The translations under genes were made by a program, and so were the position numbers. A stretch of DNA of 64,000 nucleotides, taken from positions 101,115 through 165,114 of the forward strand of contig JAFGQR010000011.1 in assembly GCA_016935555.1 (NCBI GenBank). The letters run 5' to 3'. How positions within the stretch are numbered: position 1 is the first letter of the stretch; the number at the start of each line of letters is the position of its first letter. The notes beneath the pieces are model-generated. The model made no database searches. It was not told the DNA's origin and saw only the letters and a program-made list of their open reading frames with translations. This stretch comes from Verrucomicrobiota bacterium. GTDB lineage: Bacteria > Verrucomicrobiota > Verrucomicrobiia > Limisphaerales > JAFGQR01. Of the stretch, positions 27,266 through 37,200 are shown piece after piece.

Positions 27266-30037
27266 ATGGTTCATACAACACGACGATCCCGAAAACCGCC
27301 CGAGCCTGAGCTGCCGTCCGCCCACAACTGGCGCACCACCGACGAGGACGAGATCAACCGGCGCCGCGCGCGGGCGCGGGCGGAGTCATTTGTGATTGTC
27401 AACACGGACGCCAGGCACCCGGTGTTTTCGAATTTCAGGGTCCAATCGGGCAGTGGGCAGGAGTATTGGGTGGAGATCCGCGACTTGGCGGGGCGTCTGT
27501 TTGCGTGCGACTGTGTGGATTTCCGGATCAACGGGTTGGGCACCTGCAAACATGTCGAGGCGGTGCTCAATCACCTGGCCGCCCGGTTCCGCCGGCTCTT
27601 CGCGGCGGCGGCCCGGCAGGGGTCGACGCGTCTGGATATCGTGCCGGATCCGGCGCAAGACAGCGTCAAGGTGTGCCGCAACGGCAAGCCTTTGCCCCGG
27701 GCGTTGCAGGAGTGGTTCGACGCCGAAGACCGGCTGATCGGATCGTCGCCCGAGGCCGCTCTCGAGTCGTTGAGCCGCCTGGAGCTGCCCCAATTGCGGA
27801 TTTCCCAGGAGGTCGGCCCCTGGCTGGCGTCGCGCCGCCAGGCGGCGGAACGCAAGGCGCTGCGGCGCGAATACGAGTTGAAGGTGCAATCTGGCCAATG
27901 GCCGCCCCAGGAGACGCGCGTGCCGCTGTTTCCCTATCAGCGGGACGGGATGCTCCACCTGGCGTTCACCGAGCGCGCGCTGCTGGCGGACGAGATGGGT
28001 TTGGGGAAGACGATCCAAGCCATCGCCGCGTGCGCCCTTCTGCACCGTCTTGGCAAGGCCCAACGCGTGCTTGTGGTGACTCCGGCCTCCCTGAAAACCG
28101 AGTGGGAGGAGCAAATCCAGCGGTTCACCGCGCTGCCGTATCAACTCGTGTTCGGACCGCGGCATGCCCGGCTGGCGGCCTACGCGCGTCCGCCCTTTTT
28201 CACGCTTGTGAACTATGAGCAGATGATGAGGGACTCGCTTGAGGTCAACCAGCGGCTGCGCCCGGACATCGTGGTGCTCGACGAAGCCCAGCGCATCAAG
28301 AACTGGAACACCAAGACCACCCAGGCCATCAAGCGCCTTCGCAGCCGCTACGCCTTCATCCTGACCGGCACCCCCATCGAGAACCGCATCGACGAGTTGT
28401 ATTCGCTGATGGATTTTCTCAACCCGCGGCTTCTCGGGCCGCTGTTCCGCTTTAATCGCGATTTCTACCAGCTCGACGAGCGCGGCCGCCCCGAAGGCTA
28501 CCGCAACCTCGACCAGCTGCATGTCCGCATCGCTCCCCACATGCTCCGCCGCCGCAAGGCCGACGTCGAAACCGAACTGCCCGAGCGCACCGATCGGAAC
28601 CATTTCGTCAAGCTCAGTGCCGAGCAGCAGACGGCCTATGACGAGCATGCCGCGAACGTCGCCCGCCTCAGCCAGGTCGCCCAACGCCGTCCTCTGTCGC
28701 AGCAGGAACAGGACAAACTGATGCGCGAGCTTGCCATGATGCGCATGCTCTGCGACACCAATTACATCCTCGACCCCGAGTCCCGTGCGTGTCCCAAGCT
28801 GGGCGAGTTGGAGAAGATCCTCGAGGAATGCCGCGAGAACGGCGACGTCAAGGTCATTGTGTTCTCCGAGTGGGAGCGCATGCTCGAGCTGGTGCGGGGC
28901 TTGTGCGACACCCTGGCGCTGGGCTACGCGTGGCACACCGGCAGCGTCCCCCAGCGCCGCCGCCGCGCCGAAATCAACGCGTTCAAAAACGATCCCGGCT
29001 GCCGCGTCTTTCTCAGCACCGACTCCGGCAGCACCGGGTTGAACCTGCAGAACGCCAGCGTCGTCATCAATTGCGACCTGCCCTGGAACCCCGCCAAGCT
29101 CGAGCAGCGCATCGCCCGCGCCTGGCGCAAACACCAGACCCGCACCGTGACCGTCATCAACCTCGTCTCCCAGGACACCATCGAGCACCGCATGCTCGGC
29201 ACCCTCGCGGACAAGCTGGCGCTGGCCGACGGCGTGCTTGACCTGAGAGGCGACTTGAAGGAAATCAAGCTGCGCAGCGGCCGGCAATCCCTCCTTGCCA
29301 AACTCGAGCAACTCATGGCGCCGGCAGCCCAAGCCGCCCCCACCGCCGCAACGGCCTCTGTGGACACCGCCCCGCTGCCGGCTGACCGCAGCCTCGCCTT
29401 TGCCCGGCGGGCCCGCGAGCGCATCGACGGTGCGTTGGTGTGCTGCGAAGAACGGTACCCGCGGGACGGAACCCATTCGGTGCTGCTGGCGGTGGTGGAG
29501 GGCGAGGCGGCGCGCTGGCGCGAGGCGCTCGCCGCCATTCACCAGGACCTCTTTGGCGACGGCCGCGGCGATCCCCTGGCGCCGGTTCGCATCGAAGTCA
29601 TCGATCGGGCCACGCACGAAGCCCTCGAACGCCTGGTCGCCGCGGGATTGATCGCCTCCACCACCCGCGCCAGCCGCCCGCTCGATCCCGCCCAAAACGC
29701 CCTCGCACCGCCGCCCCTGTCCGCCGAAGAACTCGCCCTTGCCGCAACCCACCGGCAAGCGGCGGCGCGCAAGCTGAAAATGGGCCGGCTGCTGGGGCAG
29801 GGCGATCTGCTCGACGAGGCGCGCCCGGCGTTGCTGGGAGCCATTCACAGCCTGGGGCGCGCCCTGGCCGTCGAAGGCCGTTTGCCGGAGCCTCCGGAGG
29901 CGAGCGAGGCTTTGCTGCCGCCGCTGTCCCACGCGTGGGGCGACGGCGTCATCGCATTGCGCGCCTTTGCCGCCGATGCCGGTGCCGCCTGGCTGCCGGC
30001 GGCCCAGGCGCTCGAACAACGCCTCGCCGCCCCGTAA
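27266..30037 (+). CDS. SNF2-family DEAD/DEAH helicase with N-terminal SWIM zinc finger
   Basis: SWIM FACDCVDFRINGLGTCKHVEAVL; Walker A ADEMGLGKTIQAIA; DEAQRIKN; SLMDFLNPRLLG; C-terminal helicase STDSGSTGLNLQNASVVINCDLPWNPAKLEQRIARAWR. Confidence 0.96.
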   Translation: MVHTTRRSRKPPEPELPSAHNWRTTDEDEINRRRARARAESFVIVNTDARHPVFSNFRVQSGSGQEYWVEIRDLAGRLFACDCVDFRINGLGTCKHVEAVLNHLAARFRRLFAAAARQGSTRLDIVPDPAQDSVKVCRNGKPLPRALQEWFDAEDRLIGSSPEAALESLSRLELPQLRISQEVGPWLASRRQAAERKALRREYELKVQSGQWPPQETRVPLFPYQRDGMLHLAFTERALLADEMGLGKTIQAIAACALLHRLGKAQRVLVVTPASLKTEWEEQIQRFTALPYQLVFGPRHARLAAYARPPFFTLVNYEQMMRDSLEVNQRLRPDIVVLDEAQRIKNWNTKTTQAIKRLRSRYAFILTGTPIENRIDELYSLMDFLNPRLLGPLFRFNRDFYQLDERGRPEGYRNLDQLHVRIAPHMLRRRKADVETELPERTDRNHFVKLSAEQQTAYDEHAANVARLSQVAQRRPLSQQEQDKLMRELAMMRMLCDTNYILDPESRACPKLGELEKILEECRENGDVKVIVFSEWERMLELVRGLCDTLALGYAWHTGSVPQRRRRAEINAFKNDPGCRVFLSTDSGSTGLNLQNASVVINCDLPWNPAKLEQRIARAWRKHQTRTVTVINLVSQDTIEHRMLGTLADKLALADGVLDLRGDLKEIKLRSGRQSLLAKLEQLMAPAAQAAPTAATASVDTAPLPADRSLAFARRARERIDGALVCCEERYPRDGTHSVLLAVVEGEAARWREALAAIHQDLFGDGRGDPLAPVRIEVIDRATHEALERLVAAGLIASTTRASRPLDPAQNALAPPPLSAEELALAATHRQAAARKLKMGRLLGQGDLLDEARPALLGAIHSLGRALAVEGRLPEPPEASEALLPPLSHAWGDGVIALRAFAADAGAAWLPAAQALEQRLAAP

Positions 30038-30093
30038 TCCCAGCCGCGCAGGCGGTTCATGAAACGGGGCCTGCTGCCCATGGCGAGGGATGC

Positions 30094-30600
30094 TCAGGTC
30101 TGCCGGAGCCGGTCCCAGAGCGGTTTGAGGTCGTCGTCGGCAAGCGCCATTTGCCGGATGGCGGAAGCGTTGTCGGCGGTTTTCATGGCGCGCTGGAGCC
30201 AGTCCCACGCTTCGTCGAGGCGGCCGAACTGGGCGGCGTAGCAGGCGAGGTTGAAGGGGACGAGCGCGTTGCGTGGGAACCGGTCGGCGGCGGGTCGGAG
30301 GGCGTCCCAGGCGTGTTGCAGGCTGCCACCGGGGGCGCGTCGGAGGGCATAGGCGCGGTGGATCCAGCCGGAGTCGCGCTCGGGTGCGGCGGCGACGAGC
30401 GCTTCGGCAGCGCGCAAGGCGCCGCTCCAATCGGGTTGGGCCGCGCACACCTGCCATCGCATCTCGAGGACGTCGGGGTGCTGCTGGTGGGCGGGTGCGA
30501 TGCGGTCCAGTTCGCGATGGGCTTCGGCGGGCAGGCCCAGTTCGAGCCAGCCCATGGCGCCTACCAGGAATTGGGCATCGGGAGGTTGCAGGTCGGGCAT
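30094..30600 (-). CDS. Tetratricopeptide-repeat-like protein
   Basis: MGWLELGLPAEAHRELDRI..., WSGALRAAEALVAAAPERDSGWIHRAYALRR, FNLACYAAQFGRLDEAWDWLQRAM. Confidence 0.75.
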   Translation of the reverse strand: MPDLQPPDAQFLVGAMGWLELGLPAEAHRELDRIAPAHQQHPDVLEMRWQVCAAQPDWSGALRAAEALVAAAPERDSGWIHRAYALRRAPGGSLQHAWDALRPAADRFPRNALVPFNLACYAAQFGRLDEAWDWLQRAMKTADNASAIRQMALADDDLKPLWDRLRQT

Positions 30601-30639
30601 GACAATGGCGGCTCAGGCTTTATGACCACCTGGCACGGA

Positions 30640-31536
30640 TCATGGGAATGGAGCGGCAAACGCGTTGTCCGTGAACAGGAAGATCTCACGCGATTCGGCG
30701 GTTGCCAGCAAGCCCTCGGGCACGAAGCAGCATCCTTCGATTTGGGCGGGCTTGAACTTGGTGCGGTGGGGTTTGAGGTCGCCGGCGCGGGCGGGGTGGC
30801 CGCAGATGGGGAGGAGGTAGGCGCCGGCCTTGGCCACGAGGGCGAGCCGCTGGCCGTCGGCGGAGAGCGCCGCGCCGGTGACGGGGGATTCGACGGGCAG
30901 GGTGGCGATTTCCTCGAGGGTGCAGGTCTCGGTATGGTGTTGGGGTTGGGTGTGGAGAGGGAATCGGTAGAGGCGGGCCCGGGCGTCGTGGAACACTTTG
31001 GACACGAGGTAGCCGTGGGACTGCCACACGAACAGGGCTTCGCAATCGAACGGCTCGGCCGGGTAGCGCAACTGCCAGCCGCGGGTGACCCGGACCACGC
31101 GCTGGGAGGCGGGATCGGGCTCGTCGATTTCGTAGACGGCCAGGGTGGTGCGGCGTTTGTGGTTGTTGCCCACGTCGCCGAGGTACAGGCGCCCGGCGCC
31201 GTCGGTGGCCAAGTCTTCCCAATCCACCAGCGTCGCCCCGGCCACGGCGCAGTCGCCGCGGGCGGCGCCTTCGCGGGTGATGGCATAGAGCACCTGGCGC
31301 CGGGCGCCGCCGCCGTCGTTGTGGGTCCAGAAGAGGCCGGGATGTTTGAGGCTGGGGACAAGGCCGGAACTCTCCGTGAGGCGGGGGTGTGCGAGGCGGC
31401 CCAGGAGTCGGACGTCGGCGCGATCGTTGGATTGGGAGGGGGCAGGGGAGGGGAGGGGATCGGCGGCGGCAAGGCTTGCCGCAGCCGCCAGCAGCGGCAA
31501 TGCGAAACGGACCCGCCATGGGATTTCGGGTTTCAT
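30640..31536 (-). CDS. Secreted hypothetical protein, probable beta-propeller-like
   Basis: Signal peptide MKPEIPWRVRFALPLLAAAASLAAA; SSGLVPSLKHPGLFWTHNDGGGARRQVLYAITREG...LVDWEDLATDGAGRLYLGDVGNNHKRRTTLAVYEI. Confidence 0.65.
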   Translation of the reverse strand: MKPEIPWRVRFALPLLAAAASLAAADPLPSPAPSQSNDRADVRLLGRLAHPRLTESSGLVPSLKHPGLFWTHNDGGGARRQVLYAITREGAARGDCAVAGATLVDWEDLATDGAGRLYLGDVGNNHKRRTTLAVYEIDEPDPASQRVVRVTRGWQLRYPAEPFDCEALFVWQSHGYLVSKVFHDARARLYRFPLHTQPQHHTETCTLEEIATLPVESPVTGAALSADGQRLALVAKAGAYLLPICGHPARAGDLKPHRTKFKPAQIEGCCFVPEGLLATAESREIFLFTDNAFAAPFP

Positions 31537-31654
31537 GAGTGCCCCCCCCAATTTATGCTGCACATCGTGCCCGAGGCGAATAGATTCTCCGGTGTCTGTG
31601 CGGACGAATTGCGCTCCGGTCCGGTGCGTCAATCCCGGCGTCCGCGGCAGGGCC

Positions 31655-34066
31655 ATGTCAACGCGCAACACAGCCGATCCAGGTTCGGCGCCCGCTTCTG
31701 CGGGTGCGGTGTTCGAATTCCACATCCCCGGCATGCATTGCAGCCACTGCGTGAGCCGGGTGACAGACGCGTTGCGCGGTGTGCCGGGCGTGGCGAGTGT
31801 GGCGGTGGATTTGGAGAGGCGGCGCGCGGCGGTTCGGGGGCGGGGGGAGGGGTCCGGGCGGTTGTCGGGCGCGTTGCTGGTGGAGGTCTTGCGGCAGGCC
31901 GGCTACGAGGCGCAGCCGGTCGCGCCGGCGCCGGCGGGCGGGCCGGAGGGGGCGGGGCATCGTTTGGCCGGCTGGGGTTGGGCGATGTGGGTGGGCGTGG
32001 CGGGCACGGTGCCGTTGATGCTGGGCGAATGGGCATTGGGCTGGGGGGGGGCGCCGTGGTTTGGATGGGTGTCGTGGGGATTGGCGACGGTGGTTCAGGC
32101 TGTTGCCGGCGCTTCGTTTTACCGGGGCGCGTGGGGGCAGCTCAAGGCGGGCCGTTCGAACATGGACACGCTGGTGGCGCTGGGGTCGACGACCGCCTAT
32201 GCCTACAGCGTCTGGGCGCTGTGGAGCGGCGCGCCGGGGCATCTCTACTTCATGGAAGCCGCCGCGATCATCACGGTGGTCAGCGTCGGCCACTGGCTGG
32301 AAGCGCGCGTCAGCGCCCGGGCCTCGGGCGCGTTGCGAGACCTGCTGCGCCTGGCGCCCGCCACGGCGCGCCGGCGCACGCCGGACGGGGGCGAGGTTGA
32401 GGTGCCGGTGGCCGAACTGCACGTCGGCGACCGTGTGGTGCTGAAGCCTGGGGACCGGGTGCCCACGGACGGGCAGGTGCTCGAGGGGGAATCGGCGGTG
32501 GACGAGTCGATGCTGACGGGCGAATCGGTTCCGGCGGACAAGGCGCCGGGCGCGTTGTTGTGCGCGGGCACGGTGACCCTGAACGGGCGGCTGGTCATGA
32601 GGGTGACGGCGACGGGCGAAGGGACGGTGTTGGCACACATCATCGAGGCGGTGCGCCGTGCCCAGACCAGCCGGGCAAACATCCAGCGCCTGGCCGATCG
32701 CATCAGCAATGTCTTCGTCCCAGCCGTCGTGCTTGTCGCCCTGGCGACCGCGCTCGGCTGGGCATTGCTGCCGGAGACGTTGCGCGGGCTGCATGCCGGG
32801 CTGGCGCCGTATCTGTGGGCTGTGCACCTGCCCGGCACGCCCCTGGCGAGCGCGGTGATCGGCGCCGCGGCGGTGTTGATCATCGCCTGCCCGTGTGCCA
32901 TGGGCCTGGCGACGCCCGCGGCCATTATGGCCGGTTCCAACGCCGCCGCCCGGCGCGGCATTCTCATCCGCGACGGCGTTGCGCTCGAGAAAGCCGGCAG
33001 GGTGACGACGGTGATCTTTGACAAGACAGGCACGCTGACGGCCGGCCGGCCGGTGGTGGCGGCGTTTGAAGAGACGGGCCCGCTGCCGGGCGAGTTGAAC
33101 GTTGCGATGGTCTCGAGCCGTCCCTCCCCGCCGGTGGCGCCGAGAGAGTTGCCTGCGGGGGCAGCGGCGGCCGCGGACGATCGAAGAGCGCCCGCCTCTC
33201 CCATGATCCGGCTGGCGGCAGCGCTGGCGCGTCATTCCACCCACCCCTTCAGCCAGGCGGTGGTGCGGTTGGCCGACGCCAGCCTGCCGGTTCGCGACTG
33301 GGAGGAAGTGCGGGGCGCCGGTGTGCAGGGCCGCTGGGGGGGCGGCCGTCCGGGCGAACCAACACCCCTGCTGCGGCTGGGATCGCTCAACTGGCTCGGC
33401 CAATGCGGCGTCGACACCGGCCGCGGCTCGGGATTTGCCGCCTCATGGACGGCGCAGGGCGCCACGGTGCTGGGCGTGGCGGTCGACGGGGCGCTGGCGG
33501 GGGTCATCGCCTTGAGGGACATGTTGAAGCCGGGCGCTCTCGCGGTGGTGCGGCGCTTGCAGAACCAGGGATTGCGCGTGTGCCTTGTCACCGGCGACAA
33601 CCCCCTCACCGCCGCCGAAATCGCCCGGCAATGCGGCATCCCCCGCGAGCTGGTGTCCGCCGAAGTCCGCCCGGAACAAAAGTCCGACCGGGTGCGGGCC
33701 TATCAGCACGCGGGCCAGCGCGTGGCGTTTGTGGGGGACGGCATCAACGACGCGCCTGCGTTGGAACAGGCGGATCTGGGGATCGCGGTGGCGCGGGCGA
33801 GCGACATCGCGCGCGAGGCGGCGGACATGATTCTGTTGAATTCGGAGATTGAGGCGGTGCCGGAGGCGCTGGGATTGGCGCGGGCGACGCTGCGGACCAT
33901 CAAGCAGAATTTATTTTGGGCCTTTTTCTACAATAGCGTCGGAGTGCCGCTGGCTGCGCTGGGGTTTTTGAGCCCGGTGGTTTGCGCGTTGGCGATGGGG
34001 ATGTCGGACCTGGTGGTGATTGGGAATGCGCTGCGGCTTCGGGGGTGGAAGGCGGGGGTGCGGTGA
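31655..34066 (+). CDS. Heavy-metal (Cu-type) translocating P-type ATPase
   Basis: HMA motif GMHCSHC; CPC in IIACPCAMGLATPAAIMAGSN; TGES; IFDKTGTLTAGRP; VAFVGDGINDAPALEQADLGIAV. Start at 31655 preferred. Confidence 0.95.
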   Translation: MSTRNTADPGSAPASAGAVFEFHIPGMHCSHCVSRVTDALRGVPGVASVAVDLERRRAAVRGRGEGSGRLSGALLVEVLRQAGYEAQPVAPAPAGGPEGAGHRLAGWGWAMWVGVAGTVPLMLGEWALGWGGAPWFGWVSWGLATVVQAVAGASFYRGAWGQLKAGRSNMDTLVALGSTTAYAYSVWALWSGAPGHLYFMEAAAIITVVSVGHWLEARVSARASGALRDLLRLAPATARRRTPDGGEVEVPVAELHVGDRVVLKPGDRVPTDGQVLEGESAVDESMLTGESVPADKAPGALLCAGTVTLNGRLVMRVTATGEGTVLAHIIEAVRRAQTSRANIQRLADRISNVFVPAVVLVALATALGWALLPETLRGLHAGLAPYLWAVHLPGTPLASAVIGAAAVLIIACPCAMGLATPAAIMAGSNAAARRGILIRDGVALEKAGRVTTVIFDKTGTLTAGRPVVAAFEETGPLPGELNVAMVSSRPSPPVAPRELPAGAAAAADDRRAPASPMIRLAAALARHSTHPFSQAVVRLADASLPVRDWEEVRGAGVQGRWGGGRPGEPTPLLRLGSLNWLGQCGVDTGRGSGFAASWTAQGATVLGVAVDGALAGVIALRDMLKPGALAVVRRLQNQGLRVCLVTGDNPLTAAEIARQCGIPRELVSAEVRPEQKSDRVRAYQHAGQRVAFVGDGINDAPALEQADLGIAVARASDIAREAADMILLNSEIEAVPEALGLARATLRTIKQNLFWAFFYNSVGVPLAALGFLSPVVCALAMGMSDLVVIGNALRLRGWKAGVR

Positions 34067-34243
34067 CGCGCCGGTCTTTTGGGTTCGACGTTTCCTGGGG
34101 GCCGGCCCTGACCGGCGCGCGCGAAGCTGGGGTTGGCCGGCGTCGCGTTACCAGTCATCCGCAAGCCCTCCCTCGAGCACGCATCCTCGTTCGCGTGAAA
34201 ATTTTTCAGGCGCCCGGCGGGCGACTTTGGTATATGGAGCACC

Positions 34244-37200
34244 GTGAGAACATTGCGCCGCCTCCGGCTGGGACAAGCCGCATCAACGGATCCCAGGAAC
34301 ACGCCCGTCTTTCGGTCCGGCCCGTCCGGCCGGTTGGACAGCGGGGGGGGCGCGGCGCCCTTTCGCCTCGCCCGCGAGCAGCTTTGCTCCGCGGTTCTGG
34401 CGATCGGCGTGGTCATCGCCGGCGACGGGGCGGCAGGGCGGGGCTTGGCCGCCGACTGGGCGGTGACCGGCAGCGCCGCGGCAGAGGGTGCCGGCGCCGG
34501 GAGCGGCGCGTCGCGTCCCACAGCGGAGATTGACGCCGCGGCCTCGCTCGAGGCCGGCTTTTCGAATCCGCCCGCGGCGACGAAGCCATGGTGTTACTGG
34601 TATTGGATCAGCGACCACCTTTCGAAGGAGGGGATCACGCGCGACTTGGAAGCCATGGCGCGTGTGGGCATTGGCCAGGCGTTCATTGGAAACATCTTTC
34701 TCGACGACATCCCGGCGGGAACCGTCAAGGTGCTGACGCCCGAGTGGTGGGCACTGGTCGCGCACGCCGTTCGCGAAGGCGGCCGCACTGGGGTCGACAT
34801 CGGCATGTTCAACTGCCCGGGCTGGAGCCAGTCGGGCGGGCCATGGATCAAGCCCACCGAAACCATGCGCCACCTGACGGCGTCCGAGACGCGTGTGCGC
34901 GGCCCGCGGCGCTTCAGCGGGGCGTTGCCGGCGCCGAGCGAACCCTTCCAGGACGTCGTCGTGCTGGCGTTCCCGGCGCCGCGGCATGACGCCGACGCGC
35001 TTGCGGCCCGCAGGCCGCGAGTGAGCTGCGCGCCTGCGGCTCAGGGCGTGGAGAGGCTGGCGGATGGGGATGCCGCCACGGCGATGACGTTTCCCGCGGG
35101 GGCCGGTCGGGGGGACACGCCCTTTGCGGTGCAGTTTGACGTGGCGGAGCCGTTCACGGCGCGGTCGCTTCAGGTCGTGCCTGCCGGCGATCCTTTTGCC
35201 GCGCAGTGCGAACTGCAGGCGGCGGGTGCGGACGGCGCGGCGCGGACCGTGCGGCGGTTCAAGTGCGACCGGTCGAACATGTCGGTGGGGGTGGGGTTCA
35301 TGCCGCGCGGGCCGGTGGCGGTGTCGTTTCCGGCCGTGACTGCAACGCGGTTCCGGGTGGTGTTCACGGGCGTTTCGGGCGGCCGCAACCCGTCGGCGCT
35401 GGCGGAGATTCATCTGTCGGGCGCGGCGCGGCTGGAGGCGTTTGTGGAGAAGCAACTGGGCAAGATGCATCCCACGCCGCTGCCGATGTGGGACGCGTAT
35501 GTGTGGCCGACCCAGGCCGAGCCGGAGGATCGGCGCCTCGTGGTGCCGCCCGGCGATGTCCGCGATGTGACGTCGAGCCTCGCCGCGGACGGCACGCTGG
35601 CCTGGGACGTGCCCGCCGGCGAGTGGATTGTCCAGCGCATCGGCATGACGCCCACCGGCATGAAAAACTCCCCCGCATCGCCGGAGGGCCAGGGGCTCGA
35701 GGTGGACAAAATGAATCGCGCGCTGGCGCAGCGGCACTTCGACGCGTTCATCGGCGAGGTGCTCCAGCGCGTGCCCGCCGCGGACCGCAAGGCCCTGACG
35801 CGCGTGGTTGCGGACAGCTATGAAATGGGGTCGCAGAACTGGACGGACGGTTTTGACGCGCCGTTCCGGCAGCGCTACGGCTACGATCCCAAGCCCTGGC
35901 TGCCCGTGTTGAGCGGGCGGCTCGTCGGCAGCGCCGACCGGAGCGAGCGGTTCCTTTGGGACTTGCGCCGGCTCGTGGCGGACCGGGTGGCGACGGAGTA
36001 TGTGGGGGGATTGCGCGAGGCCTGCGCGCGGCACGGGCTGGGGCTTTGGCTCGAGAACTACGGCCACTGGGGGTTTCCCAGCGAGTTTTTGAAATACGGC
36101 AGCGCGTCGGACCGTGTCGGGGGCGAGTATTGGGTGACGGGCGATCTCGGATCGATCGAGTGCCGCGCGGCCTCGTCCTGTGTGAACACCTACGGCGGGA
36201 GGTTCGTTTCGGCAGAGGCGTTCACGGGCGGGCCGGCGTTTCAAAATGCGCCGGCGGCGCTCAAGGCGCGTGGCGACTGGTCGTTTTGCGAAGGGATCAA
36301 CCACTTCGTGTTGCACGTGTGCATCCATCAGCCCCGGGACGACCAGCGTCCCGGGGTGAACGCGTGGTTCGGCACCGAGTTCAACCGGCATAACACGTGG
36401 TTCGAGCGGAGCAAGGCGTGGGTGGACTACGTGCGGCGCTGCTGCTGGCTGCTCCAGCAGGGCCACCGCGTCGCCGATGTCGCCTATTTCATCGGCGACG
36501 ACGCCCCCAAAATGACCGGCGTCCGCCGGCCCGAGTTGCCTCGCGGACGGGATTTCGACTACATCAACGCCGAGGTGATCCAGACCACACTCGCCGTCCG
36601 CAACGGGTGGCTGACGCTGCCGCACGGGACCTGCTATCGCGTGCTCGTGCTGCCGGAGTTGGACACGATGCGGCCGCAGGTGGCGCGCGCCCTGCGCCGC
36701 CTGGTGCGCGCCGGCGCCACCGTGCTCGGCCCGCCGCCGTCGCGTTCGCCCAGCATGGAGAATTATCCCCGGTGCGACCACGAGGTGCGGGCGCTGGCGG
36801 CCGAACTCTGGGGCGCCGCCGATCCGAAGGCGCCGGGCGAACGCGCGTTCGGCCAGGGCAGGGTCGTCTGGGGCAAGCCGCTGGCCGACGTGCTGGCGTC
36901 GCTGAAATCACCGCCCGATTTTCAGAGCGCCGCCCCATTGCGGCACACCCACCGGCACACCGCCGGGGCCGACATCTATTTCGTGGCCAACCCGAATCCC
37001 GGGCCGGTGACGACGACGGCGGCGTTCCGGGCGGGGAACCGGGCGCCGGAGTTTTGGTGGCCGGTTTCGGGGGTGATCGAGCGGCCGGCCGTGTATGACA
37101 TGGCGGAGGGTGTTGTGCGTATGCCGCTAGCGCTCGGGCCGCACGGGTCGGTGTTCGTGGTGTTTCGGGACAAGGCGGGTGGGGCATCGGAACGCATTGT

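Noticed and set aside
27386-30457. 1023-aa - strand ORF
   Set aside because: Antisense to the SNF2 helicase; no recognisable domain.
34283-36781. 832-aa - strand ORF
   Set aside because: Antisense to the GH106-like hydrolase; no domain recognised.
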